A stretch of 64,000 nt of DNA, from the NCBI RefSeq assembly GCF_002813775.1, contig NZ_CP020370.1:828501-892500 (forward strand), given 5' to 3'. Made by a program: the position numbers and the translations under genes. Under the pieces are notes generated by a model. The model was given only the letters and a program-made list of their open reading frames with translations, did not search any database and had not been told where the DNA came from. The DNA is from Candidatus Thiodictyon syntrophicum (GTDB lineage Bacteria; Pseudomonadota; Gammaproteobacteria; Chromatiales; Chromatiaceae). Of this stretch, positions 52,092-61,382 are shown piece after piece (position 1 is the first letter of the stretch; each line of letters begins with the position of its first letter).

Positions 52092-54092
52092 TCAAGGCTC
52101 TGGAGGTGCCCTTGCGGGTTCCTCCTCAATCCGCAAGGGTCCGTCCCCGGACGCCGCGCGTAGGCGCAGTCCCGGTAACTCCCTTTCAAACTCCGCGGGC
52201 AGGCGGAAGTCGTGGGTGTCGGTCGTCGGGACGACGATCAGATTGAGCAACAGGCCCCGATGTTGGCGGGTGACATTGCCGACCCACAGGGGCGCGCCGT
52301 CCGTCAGGCGCCAGCGGGTGGGCCAGAGGCGCAGGACCTCCCGGTGGTCGGCGCCCGTGGGCCTGGCCAGGATCAGGGCCTCATGACGGCCGTCGTGGAC
52401 CTGGGGAATGACGGGGATCTCCGCCAGCGGCAAGGAGGGCGACAGCAGCCGCAGGGCGCTGCCCCAATCCAGAAGCGGTGCGGGCTGCCAGCCGGACCCG
52501 GCCAGGGCCTCGGTGAGCAAGGCCGGGTCGCCCGCGTACTGGATGGTCAAGGGGTGGCGGTGGCGCTGACTCAAGTCCTCCCGGTGACGGGGGAGCCGCG
52601 CCCAGGCGGCGCCTTGCCAGGCGCGGTGTTCCAGGGTCGCGATCCGCGGGGCCGGGGTCAGTCGCTCCCGGTCCCGGTCGCCGGTGACGGCGTCGTGGAG
52701 GCTGAGCCCCGCGGCCAGTCCGATCGCGGCGACCGCCGCGAGTGCGCCGGGGCGCAGCGCCAGGCGGCTATGGCGGCGGAAGGCGAGCCCCAGGGCTGCG
52801 ACCCACACGAGCCCAAGGGCGATGCTGTTGATGACGCTGGTGAGCCACTCCGCGCCCAGATAGACCCGGGCCCCGGCCACTGCCGTGATCAGCGTGGTGG
52901 CCAGGGCATAGGGGACCCAGCGCAGCGGGGCGGCCAGGCCGCGGGCAATGGCGATGGCCAGGAATCCGTAGACACTGGTGGCCAACACGACGGGCCCGCT
53001 GGGGAACGACCAGGGCAGGGCCAGGTGCAGGCCGAGGTCGGGGCGCGGTACCGCGAGCAGGGCGCCGAGCACGAGGGTGGCCGCCAGGGGGAAGGCGGCC
53101 GTTGCCAACCAGTAGTGCCCCCGGTGTTCGTCGCCGCGCCAACGCAGCCAGGCGTACACCAGGAGCACCATGGGCAGGACCACGATGGGGGCGCCGAACG
53201 CGGCCAGCGCGATCATCAGGCGATTGCCGAGCGGGGTGTGCAGGCTCTGGCCCAGGTCCAGGGCGGCGAGATTCAGGGCCAGTTCGCGCGGGCCGAACAG
53301 GGTCAGGCCGGTGACGGCCCCGAGCAGGAGGGTGCCCAGCAGCAGGAGGAAGGCGAGCCCGGTCAGGGCGCGGGCATCCGGGTGTGTGGGGTCTGCCAGG
53401 GCGAGCGCGAGGCCGCCCAGGCCGGGGTGCAGGTCGGCCCAGCGCAGCAGTCGCTGCAGCCAGTGGCCGGCGTGGGGGGCGAGCAGGCGGTAGACCCGGT
53501 GGGCCGCCCAGAAGATGAACCACAGGGTGCCGGCCAGCAGCAGCCCGAGGATGGCCAGGCGCACGGCCGCCTCGGCGGCCAGTTTCAGCGAGGCCCCGAG
53601 CACCATGCCGGGGATGAAATAGGTGAGAATCTGTGCCATCGCGGAGGCGATATCGGCCGTGAAGAAGCGGCGTGGGCTCATGTCCAGCATCCCCGCGACG
53701 AGCGGGGTGAAGGCGCGGCTGGGTCCGGCGAAGCGCCCGATGACCACGCTCCAGGTGCCGTGGCGGGCGAAGAAGGCGATGCCCTGGTCAAGGGACTCGG
53801 GGTAGCGGCAGAAGGGCCAGATGCCGCGCAGGCGCAGCTTGTAATGGCGCCCCAGGCCATAGCTCAGGCCGTCGCCGACGACGGCCCCGATGACCGCGGC
53901 GGCGAAGGCGGGCCAGAACGCGATTGCGCCGGTGGTGATCAGGGCGCCGGTGCCGAGCAGCAGGACGACCCCGGGGACGATGAGCCCGATGATCGCGGTG
54001 GACTCACCCATGGCGACCGCGAAGATCGCGGCATAGGCCCAGCCCGGGTGTCCGCTCACCCAGGCCAGGACTTGATCGAAGAGTGCGTCCAC
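52092..54092 (-). CDS. DedA - PAP2 phosphatase - LssY C-terminal fusion membrane protein
   Basis: A 666-residue fusion. Residues 1-190 are a DedA-family membrane domain (AMGESTAIIGLIVPGVVLLL, FFARHGTWSVVIGRFAGPSR, FIPGMVLGASL). Residues about 230-440 are a PAP2-type phosphatase with PSG in LPWSFPSGPVVLATSVYGF and the final motif GARVYLGAEWLTSVINS, in which the second-motif His is replaced by Glu. Residues about 470-650 match the LssY C-terminal domain (WQGAAWARLPRHREDLSQRH). Such proteins are thought to act on undecaprenyl phosphate or lipids; the missing His makes catalysis uncertain. Confidence 0.85.
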   Translation of the reverse strand: MDALFDQVLAWVSGHPGWAYAAIFAVAMGESTAIIGLIVPGVVLLLGTGALITTGAIAFWPAFAAAVIGAVVGDGLSYGLGRHYKLRLRGIWPFCRYPESLDQGIAFFARHGTWSVVIGRFAGPSRAFTPLVAGMLDMSPRRFFTADIASAMAQILTYFIPGMVLGASLKLAAEAAVRLAILGLLLAGTLWFIFWAAHRVYRLLAPHAGHWLQRLLRWADLHPGLGGLALALADPTHPDARALTGLAFLLLLGTLLLGAVTGLTLFGPRELALNLAALDLGQSLHTPLGNRLMIALAAFGAPIVVLPMVLLVYAWLRWRGDEHRGHYWLATAAFPLAATLVLGALLAVPRPDLGLHLALPWSFPSGPVVLATSVYGFLAIAIARGLAAPLRWVPYALATTLITAVAGARVYLGAEWLTSVINSIALGLVWVAALGLAFRRHSRLALRPGALAAVAAIGLAAGLSLHDAVTGDRDRERLTPAPRIATLEHRAWQGAAWARLPRHREDLSQRHRHPLTIQYAGDPALLTEALAGSGWQPAPLLDWGSALRLLSPSLPLAEIPVIPQVHDGRHEALILARPTGADHREVLRLWPTRWRLTDGAPLWVGNVTRQHRGLLLNLIVVPTTDTHDFRLPAEFERELPGLRLRAASGDGPLRIEEEPARAPPEP

Positions 54093-54128
54093 TGGGGCTC
54101 TGGTGCGCGGGTCCGGCGCGCCGCGACC

Positions 54129-55415
54129 CTAGGCGGCGACCCGGGCGAAGGCCGCCGTGGCGGCCTCCAGGGTGGCCTCGAGCTGCGCCTCCTCGTGGGT
54201 GATGGAGACGAACCCGGCCTCGAAGGCGGAGGGGGCCAGATAGACACCGTGCTCCAGCATGGCGTGGAAGAAGGCGCGGAACTGGTCCTGGTTGCAGGCG
54301 GTCGCCTGGGCGTAGTTGGTGACCTGGGGGGCGTCGGTGAAGAAGAGGCCGAACATGCCGCCGACCCGGTTCACCGCCAGGGGCACGCCGGCGGCGCGGG
54401 CGCGCTCCACCAGGCCGTCCGTGAGTTGCACCGTGCGCGCGGCGATCCGCTCGTAGAAACCGGGGACGGAGATCAGCTCCAGGGTCTTGAGCCCCGCCGC
54501 CATGGCGATGGGGTTGCCGGACAGGGTGCCGGCCTGATAGACCGGACCCAGGGGGGAGATTCGCTCCATCACCTCGCGCCGCCCGCCGAAGGCCCCGACC
54601 GGCATGCCGCCGCCGATCACCTTGCCGAGTGCGGTCAGGTCCGGGCGGATGCCGTAGTGGGCCTGGGCCCCGCCCAAGGCGACGCGAAAGCCGGTCATGA
54701 CCTCGTCCAGGATCAGGAGCGCCCCGTAGCGGTCGCACACGGCGCGCAGCCCTTCCAGGAAGCCGGGCACCGGGGGGATGCAGTTCATGTTGCCGGCCAC
54801 GGGCTCCACGATGATGCAGGCGATCTCCTCGCCGATCGTGGCGAAGGTTTCCTCGACCTGTGCCAGGTCGTTGTAGGTCAGGGTGATGGTGAGTTCCGCG
54901 AGGGCCTTGGGCACCCCGGGGGAACTGGGTTCACCGAAGGTCAGGGCGCCCGAGCCGGCCTTGACCAGGAGTGAGTCCGCGTGGCCGTGGTAGCAGCCCT
55001 CGAACTTCACGATCTTGTCGCGGCCGGTGAAGCCGCGGGCCAGGCGCAGTGCGCTCATGGTGGCCTCGGTGCCGGAACTGACCATGCGCACCAGGTCCAT
55101 GCTCGGGACCAGGGCGCACACGCGATCCGCCATGGTGGTCTCAAGCTCGGTGGGGGCGCCGAAGGACAGGCCCTTGTCGAGTCGCTCCCGGACCGCCGCC
55201 AGGACCTCTGGGTGGGCGTGGCCCAGGATCATGGGACCCCAGGAGCCGACATAGTCGACATAGCGCTTGCCGTCCGCGTCGAAGACGTAGGGCCCCAGCG
55301 CGCTCTCGAAGAACACCGGGTCGCCGCCGACCCCGCGGAAGGCCCGCACCGGTGAGTTGACGCCGCCGGGGATGTGGCGTTGGGCGGCGGTAAAGAGGTC
55401 GTGGGATCGGCTCAT
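54129..55415 (-). CDS. hemL: Glutamate-1-semialdehyde 2,1-aminomutase
   Basis: A 428-residue PLP enzyme that converts glutamate-1-semialdehyde to 5-aminolevulinate, the first committed tetrapyrrole precursor (haem, bacteriochlorophyll, cobalamin). Motifs: [40 protein letters not shown], the PLP Asp in [20 protein letters not shown], and the Schiff-base Lys in [17 protein letters not shown]. Full length. It is the last gene of thiD-thiE-hemL, and its start overlaps the thiE stop by one base, an arrangement seen in other gammaproteobacteria. Confidence 0.97.
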   Translation of the reverse strand: MSRSHDLFTAAQRHIPGGVNSPVRAFRGVGGDPVFFESALGPYVFDADGKRYVDYVGSWGPMILGHAHPEVLAAVRERLDKGLSFGAPTELETTMADRVCALVPSMDLVRMVSSGTEATMSALRLARGFTGRDKIVKFEGCYHGHADSLLVKAGSGALTFGEPSSPGVPKALAELTITLTYNDLAQVEETFATIGEEIACIIVEPVAGNMNCIPPVPGFLEGLRAVCDRYGALLILDEVMTGFRVALGGAQAHYGIRPDLTALGKVIGGGMPVGAFGGRREVMERISPLGPVYQAGTLSGNPIAMAAGLKTLELISVPGFYERIAARTVQLTDGLVERARAAGVPLAVNRVGGMFGLFFTDAPQVTNYAQATACNQDQFRAFFHAMLEHGVYLAPSAFEAGFVSITHEEAQLEATLEAATAAFARVAA

Positions 55416-56080
55416 CAGGGGGACTCCGTCGGGCGCACGCCCGGTTCAAATAGTTGGCTGTAGGCCCGGGCCGCCGCGGCGATGTCCGGGGCGGCAAAGA
55501 TACCGGTGATCACGGCCAGCAGGTCGGCGCCGGCCGCGATCAGCAGCCCGGCATTCTGTGGTGTGATGCCGCCGATCGCAACCAGCGGTACCTTGAGTCG
55601 TGCGCGGGCCCGGGTCAAGAGGTCGGGGGCGGGGCGCACCGCGTCGGGTTTAACGCGCGAGGGGAAGAAGCTGCCGAAGGCGCAGTAGTCGGCCCCGGCC
55701 GCGGCGGCGCTCAGGGCCAGGTCGAGCCGGTTGTAACAGGAGACGCCGATGATCGCGTTCGGCCCCAGGCGGGCGCGGGCGGCGGCCGGGGCGGCGTCGT
55801 CGCGGCCCAGGTGGACGCCGGCGGCGCCGACCGCCAGGGCGAGTTCGACGTCATCGTTAATGATCAGGGCGACGGCGGCGTCGTCGCACAGTGCGGCCAG
55901 CGCCGCGGCCTGGGTCCGGCGCCGGTCCGTGGTGAGCCCCTTGGCCCGGTACTGGACCAGCCGGGCGCCGCCGTCGATGGCGTGGGCCACCTGCTCGATC
56001 AGGCGCTGGTCCGCGCGCGCCGGGTCGCCGGGGTCCGGCTCCGGGGTGATGGCATAGAGCCCGCGTAATAAGCGGCTCAT
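55415..56080 (-). CDS. thiE: Thiamine-phosphate synthase
   Basis: A 221-residue TIM-barrel enzyme that joins HMP-pyrophosphate and the thiazole phosphate into thiamine phosphate. Motifs: [15 protein letters not shown] (QYR-K phosphate contact), [20 protein letters not shown], and [19 protein letters not shown] near the C-terminus (G-PT-K region, here FPSRVK). The start overlaps the thiD stop. Confidence 0.93.
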   Translation of the reverse strand: MSRLLRGLYAITPEPDPGDPARADQRLIEQVAHAIDGGARLVQYRAKGLTTDRRRTQAAALAALCDDAAVALIINDDVELALAVGAAGVHLGRDDAAPAAARARLGPNAIIGVSCYNRLDLALSAAAAGADYCAFGSFFPSRVKPDAVRPAPDLLTRARARLKVPLVAIGGITPQNAGLLIAAGADLLAVITGIFAAPDIAAAARAYSQLFEPGVRPTESP

Positions 56081-56895
56081 GGGGCGGCTCCGCCCGACTC
56101 CCCGGCCCGGGGCAGGGCATAGAGCCGGTTGGGCGTGAGCTGGCCTCGGCCGGTGCGCCAGGCGCGCGCCAGACTGGTCCAGGTATAGTCCTGGGCCGCC
56201 GCGACCGCCGTTGGCAGGTTGAGCCCCAGGGCGAGGCGGGCGGCGATGGCGCTCGCCAGCGTGCAGCCGGAGCCGTGGTAGTCGCCGGGCAGGCGCGGCC
56301 AGGTTTGGGACTGCGGGTCCCCGTCGCCCCCGTAGAGTCGGTTGGTCACGGCCGGCGCATCCTCATGGGTGCCGGTGATCAGGACCCAGCGCGCCCCGGC
56401 CGCGCGCAGGCGCCGCGCGCAGTCAGCCGCATCGACGCCGCCGCTCAAGCGCTGCGCCTCGGGCAGATTGGGCGTCGCCAGGGTGGCGCGGGGCAGCAGG
56501 TCGGTGAGCAGGGCCTGGATCAGGGCCGCGTCGGCCAGCGCCTGCCCCGCCCCGGAGGCCAGCACCGGGTCCAGCACCACCGGCAAGCCGGGGTAGTCGT
56601 CGCAGATGGCGCACAGGATCGGGACCAGCCGCGCGTCGCCGATCAGCCCGATCTTGATCGCCGCGGGGTCGCCGTCCGCGATCAGGGCGCGGCACTGGGC
56701 CTCGATCCGGGCGGCGGGTTGGGGGTAGACCTGCCGCAGACCGCGGGTGTCCTGGTCCGTCAGGGCGGTGACCACCGTGAGGGCGAAGGCGCCCGCGGCC
56801 CGCACGGCCTCGGCGTCTGCGCCGATCCCGGCGCCGCCGCTCGGGTCGTGACCGCCCACGCAGAGCACGGTGGGGGGGGTGTGGATGGGGGGCAT
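56077..56895 (-). CDS. thiD: Hydroxymethylpyrimidine/phosphomethylpyrimidine kinase
   Basis: A 272-residue ribokinase-fold kinase that phosphorylates HMP twice for thiamine synthesis. It has LCVGGHDPSGGAGIGADAEA, VVTALTDQDTRGLRQVYPQP, VVLDPVLASGAGQALAD and the anion-hole motif DYHGSGCTLASAIAARLALG. The C-terminal tail (GGAAP) is disordered. It is the first gene of the operon; the hexamer element A4 begins 27 bp upstream of its ATG, so it may carry or replace the promoter. Confidence 0.93.
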   Translation of the reverse strand: MPPIHTPPTVLCVGGHDPSGGAGIGADAEAVRAAGAFALTVVTALTDQDTRGLRQVYPQPAARIEAQCRALIADGDPAAIKIGLIGDARLVPILCAICDDYPGLPVVLDPVLASGAGQALADAALIQALLTDLLPRATLATPNLPEAQRLSGGVDAADCARRLRAAGARWVLITGTHEDAPAVTNRLYGGDGDPQSQTWPRLPGDYHGSGCTLASAIAARLALGLNLPTAVAAAQDYTWTSLARAWRTGRGQLTPNRLYALPRAGESGGAAP

Positions 56896-57204
56896 AGGCG
56901 TCGTCTCGGTGGGTGATTCTGGGGGTGCGATCAGAACTCCGGACGTTCTCAGGGACCGGGCGTCGTTGTGGTTGTCGTAATCGTGGTCGGATTATTCGAT
57001 TACGACAACGACAACGACAGCGTACCCGGGATCGCGGTCACCATATCAGTTCTAATCGCACCCCGATCCTCAATGCGGGTTGTAACGGGTCGGTCAGACC
57101 CCGATCTTGCCCGGCTGATAGTGCCTGCCGCAAGCCGCGGCAGGCGCCACGCGAGCGCAACCCCGGGCGGCGGCGCCGTGCCGCGGGTGACCGACGGAGT
57201 TTTC
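56896..57204. other. Divergent gap between thiD and rubredoxin, containing element A4
   Basis: 309 bp. The hexamer element occupies 56922-57064. The remaining 140 bp upstream of the rubredoxin gene hold no gene and end in GACGGAGTTTTC, its ribosome-binding region. No thiamine (TPP) riboswitch could be recognised upstream of thiD. Confidence 0.6.
56922..57064. mobile_element. MITE-like hexamer element, subfamily A, compact copy with both ends (A4)
   Basis: A 143-bp element bounded by GGGGTGCGATCAGAACT at 56922-56938 and AGTTCTAATCGCACCCC at 57048-57064. The ends pair over 16 of 17 bases. Inside are GGACGTTCTCAGGGACCGGG, a GTTGTC-type arm (one unit changed to GTGGTT), the GGTCGGATTATTCGATTACG loop, and GACAACGACAACGACAGCG. 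It lacks the GGGTACGC palindrome of A1. Orientation is the same as A3. Confidence 0.75.
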
Positions 57205-57369
57205 ATGAAGACCTATATGTGCGTAATTTGCGGATTAGTCTATGACGAGGCCAAGGGCTGGCCCGACGACGGTATCGCCGCCGGGACCCCCTGGGAGGAG
57301 GTCCCGCCGGGCTGGAAGTGCCCGGAGTGTGGGGCCGGCAAAGACGACTTTGAACTGGTGACCCTGTGA
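57205..57369 (+). CDS. Rubredoxin
   Basis: A 54-residue one-iron electron carrier. The two Cys pairs are MCVICGLVYDEAKGWPDDGI (C-x2-C) and WKCPECGAGKDDF (C-x2-C), with the family GTPWEEVPPGW between. Rubredoxin passes electrons to oxidases or reductases, for example in oxidative-stress defence; the partner is not nearby. GGAG lies before the ATG. It is divergent from the thiD operon. Confidence 0.97.
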   Translation: MKTYMCVICGLVYDEAKGWPDDGIAAGTPWEEVPPGWKCPECGAGKDDFELVTL

Positions 57370-57452
57370 CGGCCCGCCAAGCCGCAACCGCGCGTCTGGG
57401 TCGGCGTCGCGCGGATCAGGCAGATCTTCAGTTGTCGTCTACACTCCCACGC

Positions 57453-57977
57453 ATGAACGCGCCGAACAAGCAGCCCAAGCAACGCGACCCCGGGGTCCAG
57501 CAGATTCTGACCCTCGCCCGCCGCTATTGCGACTGGATCGAGGCGGCCGGGCCCGCCGCGCCGCACTGGCTGCGGGAGGTGGCCCTGCTGTTGCCGCGGC
57601 TGCACGCCGCCATGACTTCGGTCCCCGACCACGGGCCCCGGGCCGGGTCCGTCAACCCGGTCGATCTGGACGCGCGCTTCGATCTCTACTCGCGCCTGCG
57701 GGCCTTGCTCGCCGATCGGGACGGTTATTTCCTGGCGTTCGATCGCGTGCAGGAGGGTTTGGACGCCCGGACCGGCAGCCTGGCGGACGACCTGACCGAT
57801 ATCTACTGCGAACTGAAGGCCGGTCTGCGGATCTTCGACCTGGACCCGCAGCGCGCGCTGCAAACCTGGTTGCTCGGCTACGAGGGCCACTGGCGCGAGC
57901 ACCTGATCGATGCCGAGCGGCACCTGGCCATGTTGGCCGCCGCCGATCGCCTGGGCCGGGTCGGGGACCGCGATTAG
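57453..57977 (+). CDS. DUF5063-domain protein
   Basis: A 174-residue cytosolic helical protein. Residues RYCDWIEAAG at the N-terminus and LRALLADRDGYFLAFDRVQE, SLADDLTDIYCELKAGLRIF and LLGYEGHWREHLIDAERHL follow the DUF5063 pattern, rich in acidic residues and aromatic pairs. Function unknown. ATG at 57453 is chosen from the position after CACGC; the upstream frame is not conserved-looking. It follows the rubredoxin gene by 83 bp. Confidence 0.8.
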   Translation: MNAPNKQPKQRDPGVQQILTLARRYCDWIEAAGPAAPHWLREVALLLPRLHAAMTSVPDHGPRAGSVNPVDLDARFDLYSRLRALLADRDGYFLAFDRVQEGLDARTGSLADDLTDIYCELKAGLRIFDLDPQRALQTWLLGYEGHWREHLIDAERHLAMLAAADRLGRVGDRD

Positions 57978-58055
57978 TCCTTTTTTCCCCTGGATTGAAC
58001 GGGTCGGTTTCTGTTAAATTCCCGCGCCAGTTTAGAATATCGGAGACAACCCAGC

Positions 58056-58436
58056 ATGTCTGCACCCCTGACCAGCGAGCACCTGACCCTGACCTCGCCC
58101 GCCGCGGCCAAGATGAGTGAGCTTTTCAACCAGGTCGACGACAGCATCCAGGGGGTGCGCGTCTTCGCCACCGCCGGCGGCTGTAGCGGCATCGGTTTCG
58201 GCATGACCTTTACCGACGAGATCAATGAGGACGACGGCGTGTTGTCCTGCGATGGCTTCAAGGTCGTGGTGGACGACGGGACCCTGGACCACCTGCGCGG
58301 CGTGGAGATCGATTACGTCGATGACGCCGAGGGCGGTGCCCACTTCCGCTTCAACAACCTGCCGCGGGCCGAAGGCGGCGGTTGCGGCAACTGCGGCTCG
58401 CATTCGGGCGGCGGCTCCGGCGGCGGGTGCTCCTGA
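58056..58436 (+). CDS. A-type (HesB/IscA-like) iron-sulfur carrier with a Cys/Gly-rich tail
   Basis: A 126-residue protein of the HesB/IscA fold: LTSPAAAKMSELFNQ, then VRVFATAGGCSGIGFGMTF with the first conserved Cys, and a C-terminus GGGCGNCGSHSGGGSGGGCS replacing the standard CGCG-S-F motif. The three cysteines (one in GGCSG, two in CGNCG) could bind a cluster; the Gly/Ser tail is unusual. It probably supplies Fe-S clusters or is a close paralogue of ErpA, encoded 1.3 kb downstream. CGGAGACAACCCAGC precedes the ATG. Confidence 0.82.
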   Translation: MSAPLTSEHLTLTSPAAAKMSELFNQVDDSIQGVRVFATAGGCSGIGFGMTFTDEINEDDGVLSCDGFKVVVDDGTLDHLRGVEIDYVDDAEGGAHFRFNNLPRAEGGGCGNCGSHSGGGSGGGCS

Positions 58437-58602
58437 TTTTGCGGGCGCGGGCGCGGCAGCGGCCGCGCCGACCAGCGCCCCGGTCGGCAGGAGGCCCCAT
58501 CGACAGCGGCTGCGGCCGCTGTTTTGTTTTTTGCCATCACGTCAGCGCCGTGTCCCAGGCCGCCCCGCGGCGGCCGGTCCCGGTCGCGCAAGGGGCTAGC
58601 AC

Positions 58603-59640
58603 ATGATCAAGGTCGGAATCGTCGGCGGGACCGGCTACACGGGCGCCGAACTGCTGCGCATCCTGCTGCGGCACCCGCGGGCGTCGGTGGCGGTGATCAC
58701 CTCGCGGGGCGAGGCCGGCACGGCGGTGTCGGACCTCTTCCCGCACCTGCGCGGCCAGTTCGACCTGTGCTTCAGCGAGCCCGATCCGGTGCAGTTGGGT
58801 GCCTGCGATGTGGTGTTCTTCGCCACGCCCAACGGGACGGCCATGGGGCAGGCCCCGGACCTGCTGGCCCGCGGCGCGCGCGTGGTCGATCTGGCCGCGG
58901 ACTTCCGGCTCCAGGACCTGGCCCAGTGGGAGGCCTGGTACGGGATGCCCCACGCCTGTCCGCACCTGCTCGCGGACGCGGTCTACGGCTTGCCGGAACT
59001 GCACCGGGACGCGGTGCGCTCCGCGCGGCTGATCGCCAATCCGGGCTGCTACCCGACGGCGGTGACGCTGGGCTTTGCCCCCTTGCTGGCGCGGGGCCTG
59101 GTGGACCCGGGCTGGCTGATCGCCGACGCCAAGTCGGGCGCCAGCGGTGCCGGTCGCAAGGCCGAGACCGGACTCCTGATGGCCGAGGTGGGCGAGGGCT
59201 TCAAGGCCTATGCGGTCAAGGGGCACCGCCACGCGCCCGAGATCGGTCAGAACCTGGCCCGGCTCGCCGGCCGCCCGGTCGGCCTGACCTTTGTCCCCCA
59301 CCTGCTGCCGATGATTCGCGGGATCGAGGCGACGCTCTACGCGCGCCTGAGCGTCGACCTGACGGACGCGGACCTGACGGATCTCTATCGGCAGCACTAC
59401 CTGGGCGAGGCCTTCGTGGATGTGATGCCGGCCGGTGCCAATCCCGATACCCGCTCGGTGCGCGGCAGCAACCTGTGCCGTATCGCCGTGACGCGCCAAG
59501 CCGGTTCCGACGTGGTGATCGTCCAGTCGGTAATCGACAATCTGGTCAAGGGGGCGGCCGGACAGGCGGTCCAGAACATGAATCTGATGTTCGGGTTGGA
59601 CGAGGCCGCGGGTCTCGGCGCGATTGCCTTGCTGCCCTGA
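58603..59640 (+). CDS. argC: N-acetyl-gamma-glutamyl-phosphate reductase
   Basis: The 345-residue NADPH-dependent reductase of arginine biosynthesis, making N-acetylglutamate semialdehyde. Dinucleotide-binding [18 protein letters not shown] at the N-terminus, [17 protein letters not shown], the catalytic Cys in [18 protein letters not shown], the motif [12 protein letters not shown], and the C-terminal [18 protein letters not shown]. Full length and intact. It lies between two A-type Fe-S carrier genes, an order common in related genomes. Confidence 0.96.
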   Translation: MIKVGIVGGTGYTGAELLRILLRHPRASVAVITSRGEAGTAVSDLFPHLRGQFDLCFSEPDPVQLGACDVVFFATPNGTAMGQAPDLLARGARVVDLAADFRLQDLAQWEAWYGMPHACPHLLADAVYGLPELHRDAVRSARLIANPGCYPTAVTLGFAPLLARGLVDPGWLIADAKSGASGAGRKAETGLLMAEVGEGFKAYAVKGHRHAPEIGQNLARLAGRPVGLTFVPHLLPMIRGIEATLYARLSVDLTDADLTDLYRQHYLGEAFVDVMPAGANPDTRSVRGSNLCRIAVTRQAGSDVVIVQSVIDNLVKGAAGQAVQNMNLMFGLDEAAGLGAIALLP

Positions 59641-59754
59641 ATGCTCGGCCTCGCCCAACCCGCCGCGCAGGACGACGGGCCTGGCGCTTGAACTGCCCGC
59701 CGCGCAGACGCAGCTTAATGTTATCGATGCAACTGAAACGAGCATGAGTCAGCC

Positions 59755-60105
59755 ATGAGCACAGAAAACCCCACCGATTTGCCCCTGATCTTCACCGCGT
59801 CAGCGGCGGCCAAGGTCGCCCAACTCATTGTCGAGGAAGGAAAGCCGGAGCTGATGCTGCGGGTCTATGTCCAGGGCGGCGGCTGCTCCGGATTCCAGTA
59901 CGGCTTCACCTTCGACGAGTCGGTGCAGGACGGGGACACCGAGGTGGTAACCGACGGCGTGAAGTTGCTGATCGATCCCATGAGCATGCAGTACCTCACG
60001 GGCGCTGAGATCGACTACACGGAGGGCCTGCAAGGCGCCCAGTTCGTCATCCGCAACCCCAGCGCATCCACGACCTGTGGCTGCGGCTCCTCGTTCGCGG
60101 TCTGA
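59755..60105 (+). CDS. erpA: Iron-sulfur cluster insertion protein ErpA
   Basis: A 116-residue A-type carrier that delivers Fe-S clusters to enzymes including isoprenoid-pathway IspG/IspH. Conserved cysteines: one in [17 protein letters not shown], two in [11 protein letters not shown] at the C-terminus. [13 protein letters not shown] and [19 protein letters not shown] match ErpA. The stop overlaps the tyrS start (TGATG), so the two are cotranscribed. Confidence 0.95.
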   Translation: MSTENPTDLPLIFTASAAAKVAQLIVEEGKPELMLRVYVQGGGCSGFQYGFTFDESVQDGDTEVVTDGVKLLIDPMSMQYLTGAEIDYTEGLQGAQFVIRNPSASTTCGCGSSFAV

Positions 60106-61334
60106 TGCCTTTGGATACCGTCGAGTCGTCGCTCGCGCTGATCCGGCGCGGTACTGAAGAGATCCTGCTGGAGGAGGCGCTGCGCAAGAAGCTCGAGCGC
60201 GGGGTGCCCTTGCGGGTCAAGGCGGGTTTCGACCCGACCGCGCCCGATCTGCACCTGGGCCACACGGTCCTCATCAACAAGCTGCGCCAGTTTCAGGAGT
60301 TGGGCCATCAGGTCCTCTTCCTGATCGGCGACTTCACCGGCATGATCGGCGACCCGACGGGCAAGAGCGCCACCCGCAAGCCGCTTTCACCTGAACAGAT
60401 CGCGGCCAATGCCGCGACCTATCAGGAGCAGGTCTTCCACATCCTCGACCCCGAGCGGACCGAGGTTGTATTCAACTCCCACTGGATCGAACCCCTGGGC
60501 GCGGCGGGGCTGATCCAGCTCGCCGCCCGGCACACGGTGGCCCGGATGCTGGAGCGCGACGACTTCGGCAAGCGCTATCGCGGCGGGCAGCCGATCGCGG
60601 TGCACGAGTTTCTCTACCCGCTGATCCAGGGCTACGACTCGGTGGCCCTGCGCGCCGATGTGGAGCTTGGCGGAACCGACCAGAAATTCAATCTCCTGGT
60701 GGGGCGGCAGTTGCAGGAGTCCTACGGGCAGGAGCCCCAAGTGGTCATCACGCTGCCGCTTCTGGAGGGGCTCGACGGGGTCCAGAAGATGTCGAAGTCG
60801 CTCGGCAACTATATCGGGATCACCGACGCGCCGGACGACATGTTCGGCAAGCTCATGTCCGTGTCGGACGAGCTGATGTGGCGCTACCTGGAACTGCTGA
60901 GCGCCCGTCCCATGGCGGATATCGACGCCTGGCGGGCCGCGGTGGCGGACGGCGCCAACCCGCGCGACATCAAGTTCGAGTTGGCGCAGGAGATGGTCAC
61001 CCGGTTTCACTCGCCCGCGGCGGGCTTGGCTGCCAAGGAAGGGTTCATCGCGCGCTTCCAGCAGGGGGTTGTCCCGGACGACCTGCCGGAGCTGGCCGTT
61101 GCCGCGGACGCCGCCGACGGGGTGGGGCTTCCCCGGCTCCTCAAGGATGCGGGTCTGGTCCAGACGACCTCCGAGGCCCTGCGCCTGATCGCGCAGGGGG
61201 GCGTGAAGATCGATGGTGAGCGGGTCGCGGACCCACGGCTGCGGTGCCGGGTCGGTACTACGCACCTGTATCAGGTCGGTAAGCGGCGATTTGCCAAGGT
61301 GCGGGTCGAGTCGGGACCCGACCGGAACCCATAA
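60105..61334 (+). CDS. tyrS: Tyrosyl-tRNA synthetase
   Basis: A 409-residue class I synthetase that charges tRNA-Tyr. The HIGH-type signature is HLGH in [18 protein letters not shown], followed by [20 protein letters not shown]. The KMSKS motif is intact in [14 protein letters not shown]. The C-terminal S4-like RNA-binding domain reads [20 protein letters not shown]. It belongs to the branch in which the C-terminal domain is S4 (TyrZ-like). Standard length. Confidence 0.95.
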   Translation: MPLDTVESSLALIRRGTEEILLEEALRKKLERGVPLRVKAGFDPTAPDLHLGHTVLINKLRQFQELGHQVLFLIGDFTGMIGDPTGKSATRKPLSPEQIAANAATYQEQVFHILDPERTEVVFNSHWIEPLGAAGLIQLAARHTVARMLERDDFGKRYRGGQPIAVHEFLYPLIQGYDSVALRADVELGGTDQKFNLLVGRQLQESYGQEPQVVITLPLLEGLDGVQKMSKSLGNYIGITDAPDDMFGKLMSVSDELMWRYLELLSARPMADIDAWRAAVADGANPRDIKFELAQEMVTRFHSPAAGLAAKEGFIARFQQGVVPDDLPELAVAADAADGVGLPRLLKDAGLVQTTSEALRLIAQGGVKIDGERVADPRLRCRVGTTHLYQVGKRRFAKVRVESGPDRNP

Positions 61335-61382
61335 GGCTGCGCGAGACCGATCTCACAACACGGCACCGCAGGTGCCCTTCGC

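Noticed and set aside
52212..54974. 920-codon open frame on the plus strand opposite the DedA fusion and hemL
   Set aside because: Gly/Gln/Ala-rich composition from GC bias; the minus strand carries two genes with clear motifs.
56930..56970. Possible TPP (thiamine) riboswitch upstream of thiD, because a CCTGAGA-like string occurs
   Set aside because: The string lies inside the hexamer element A4 and is present in related form in copies next to unrelated genes (GGTCCGTGAGA). No second conserved TPP-box part is visible.
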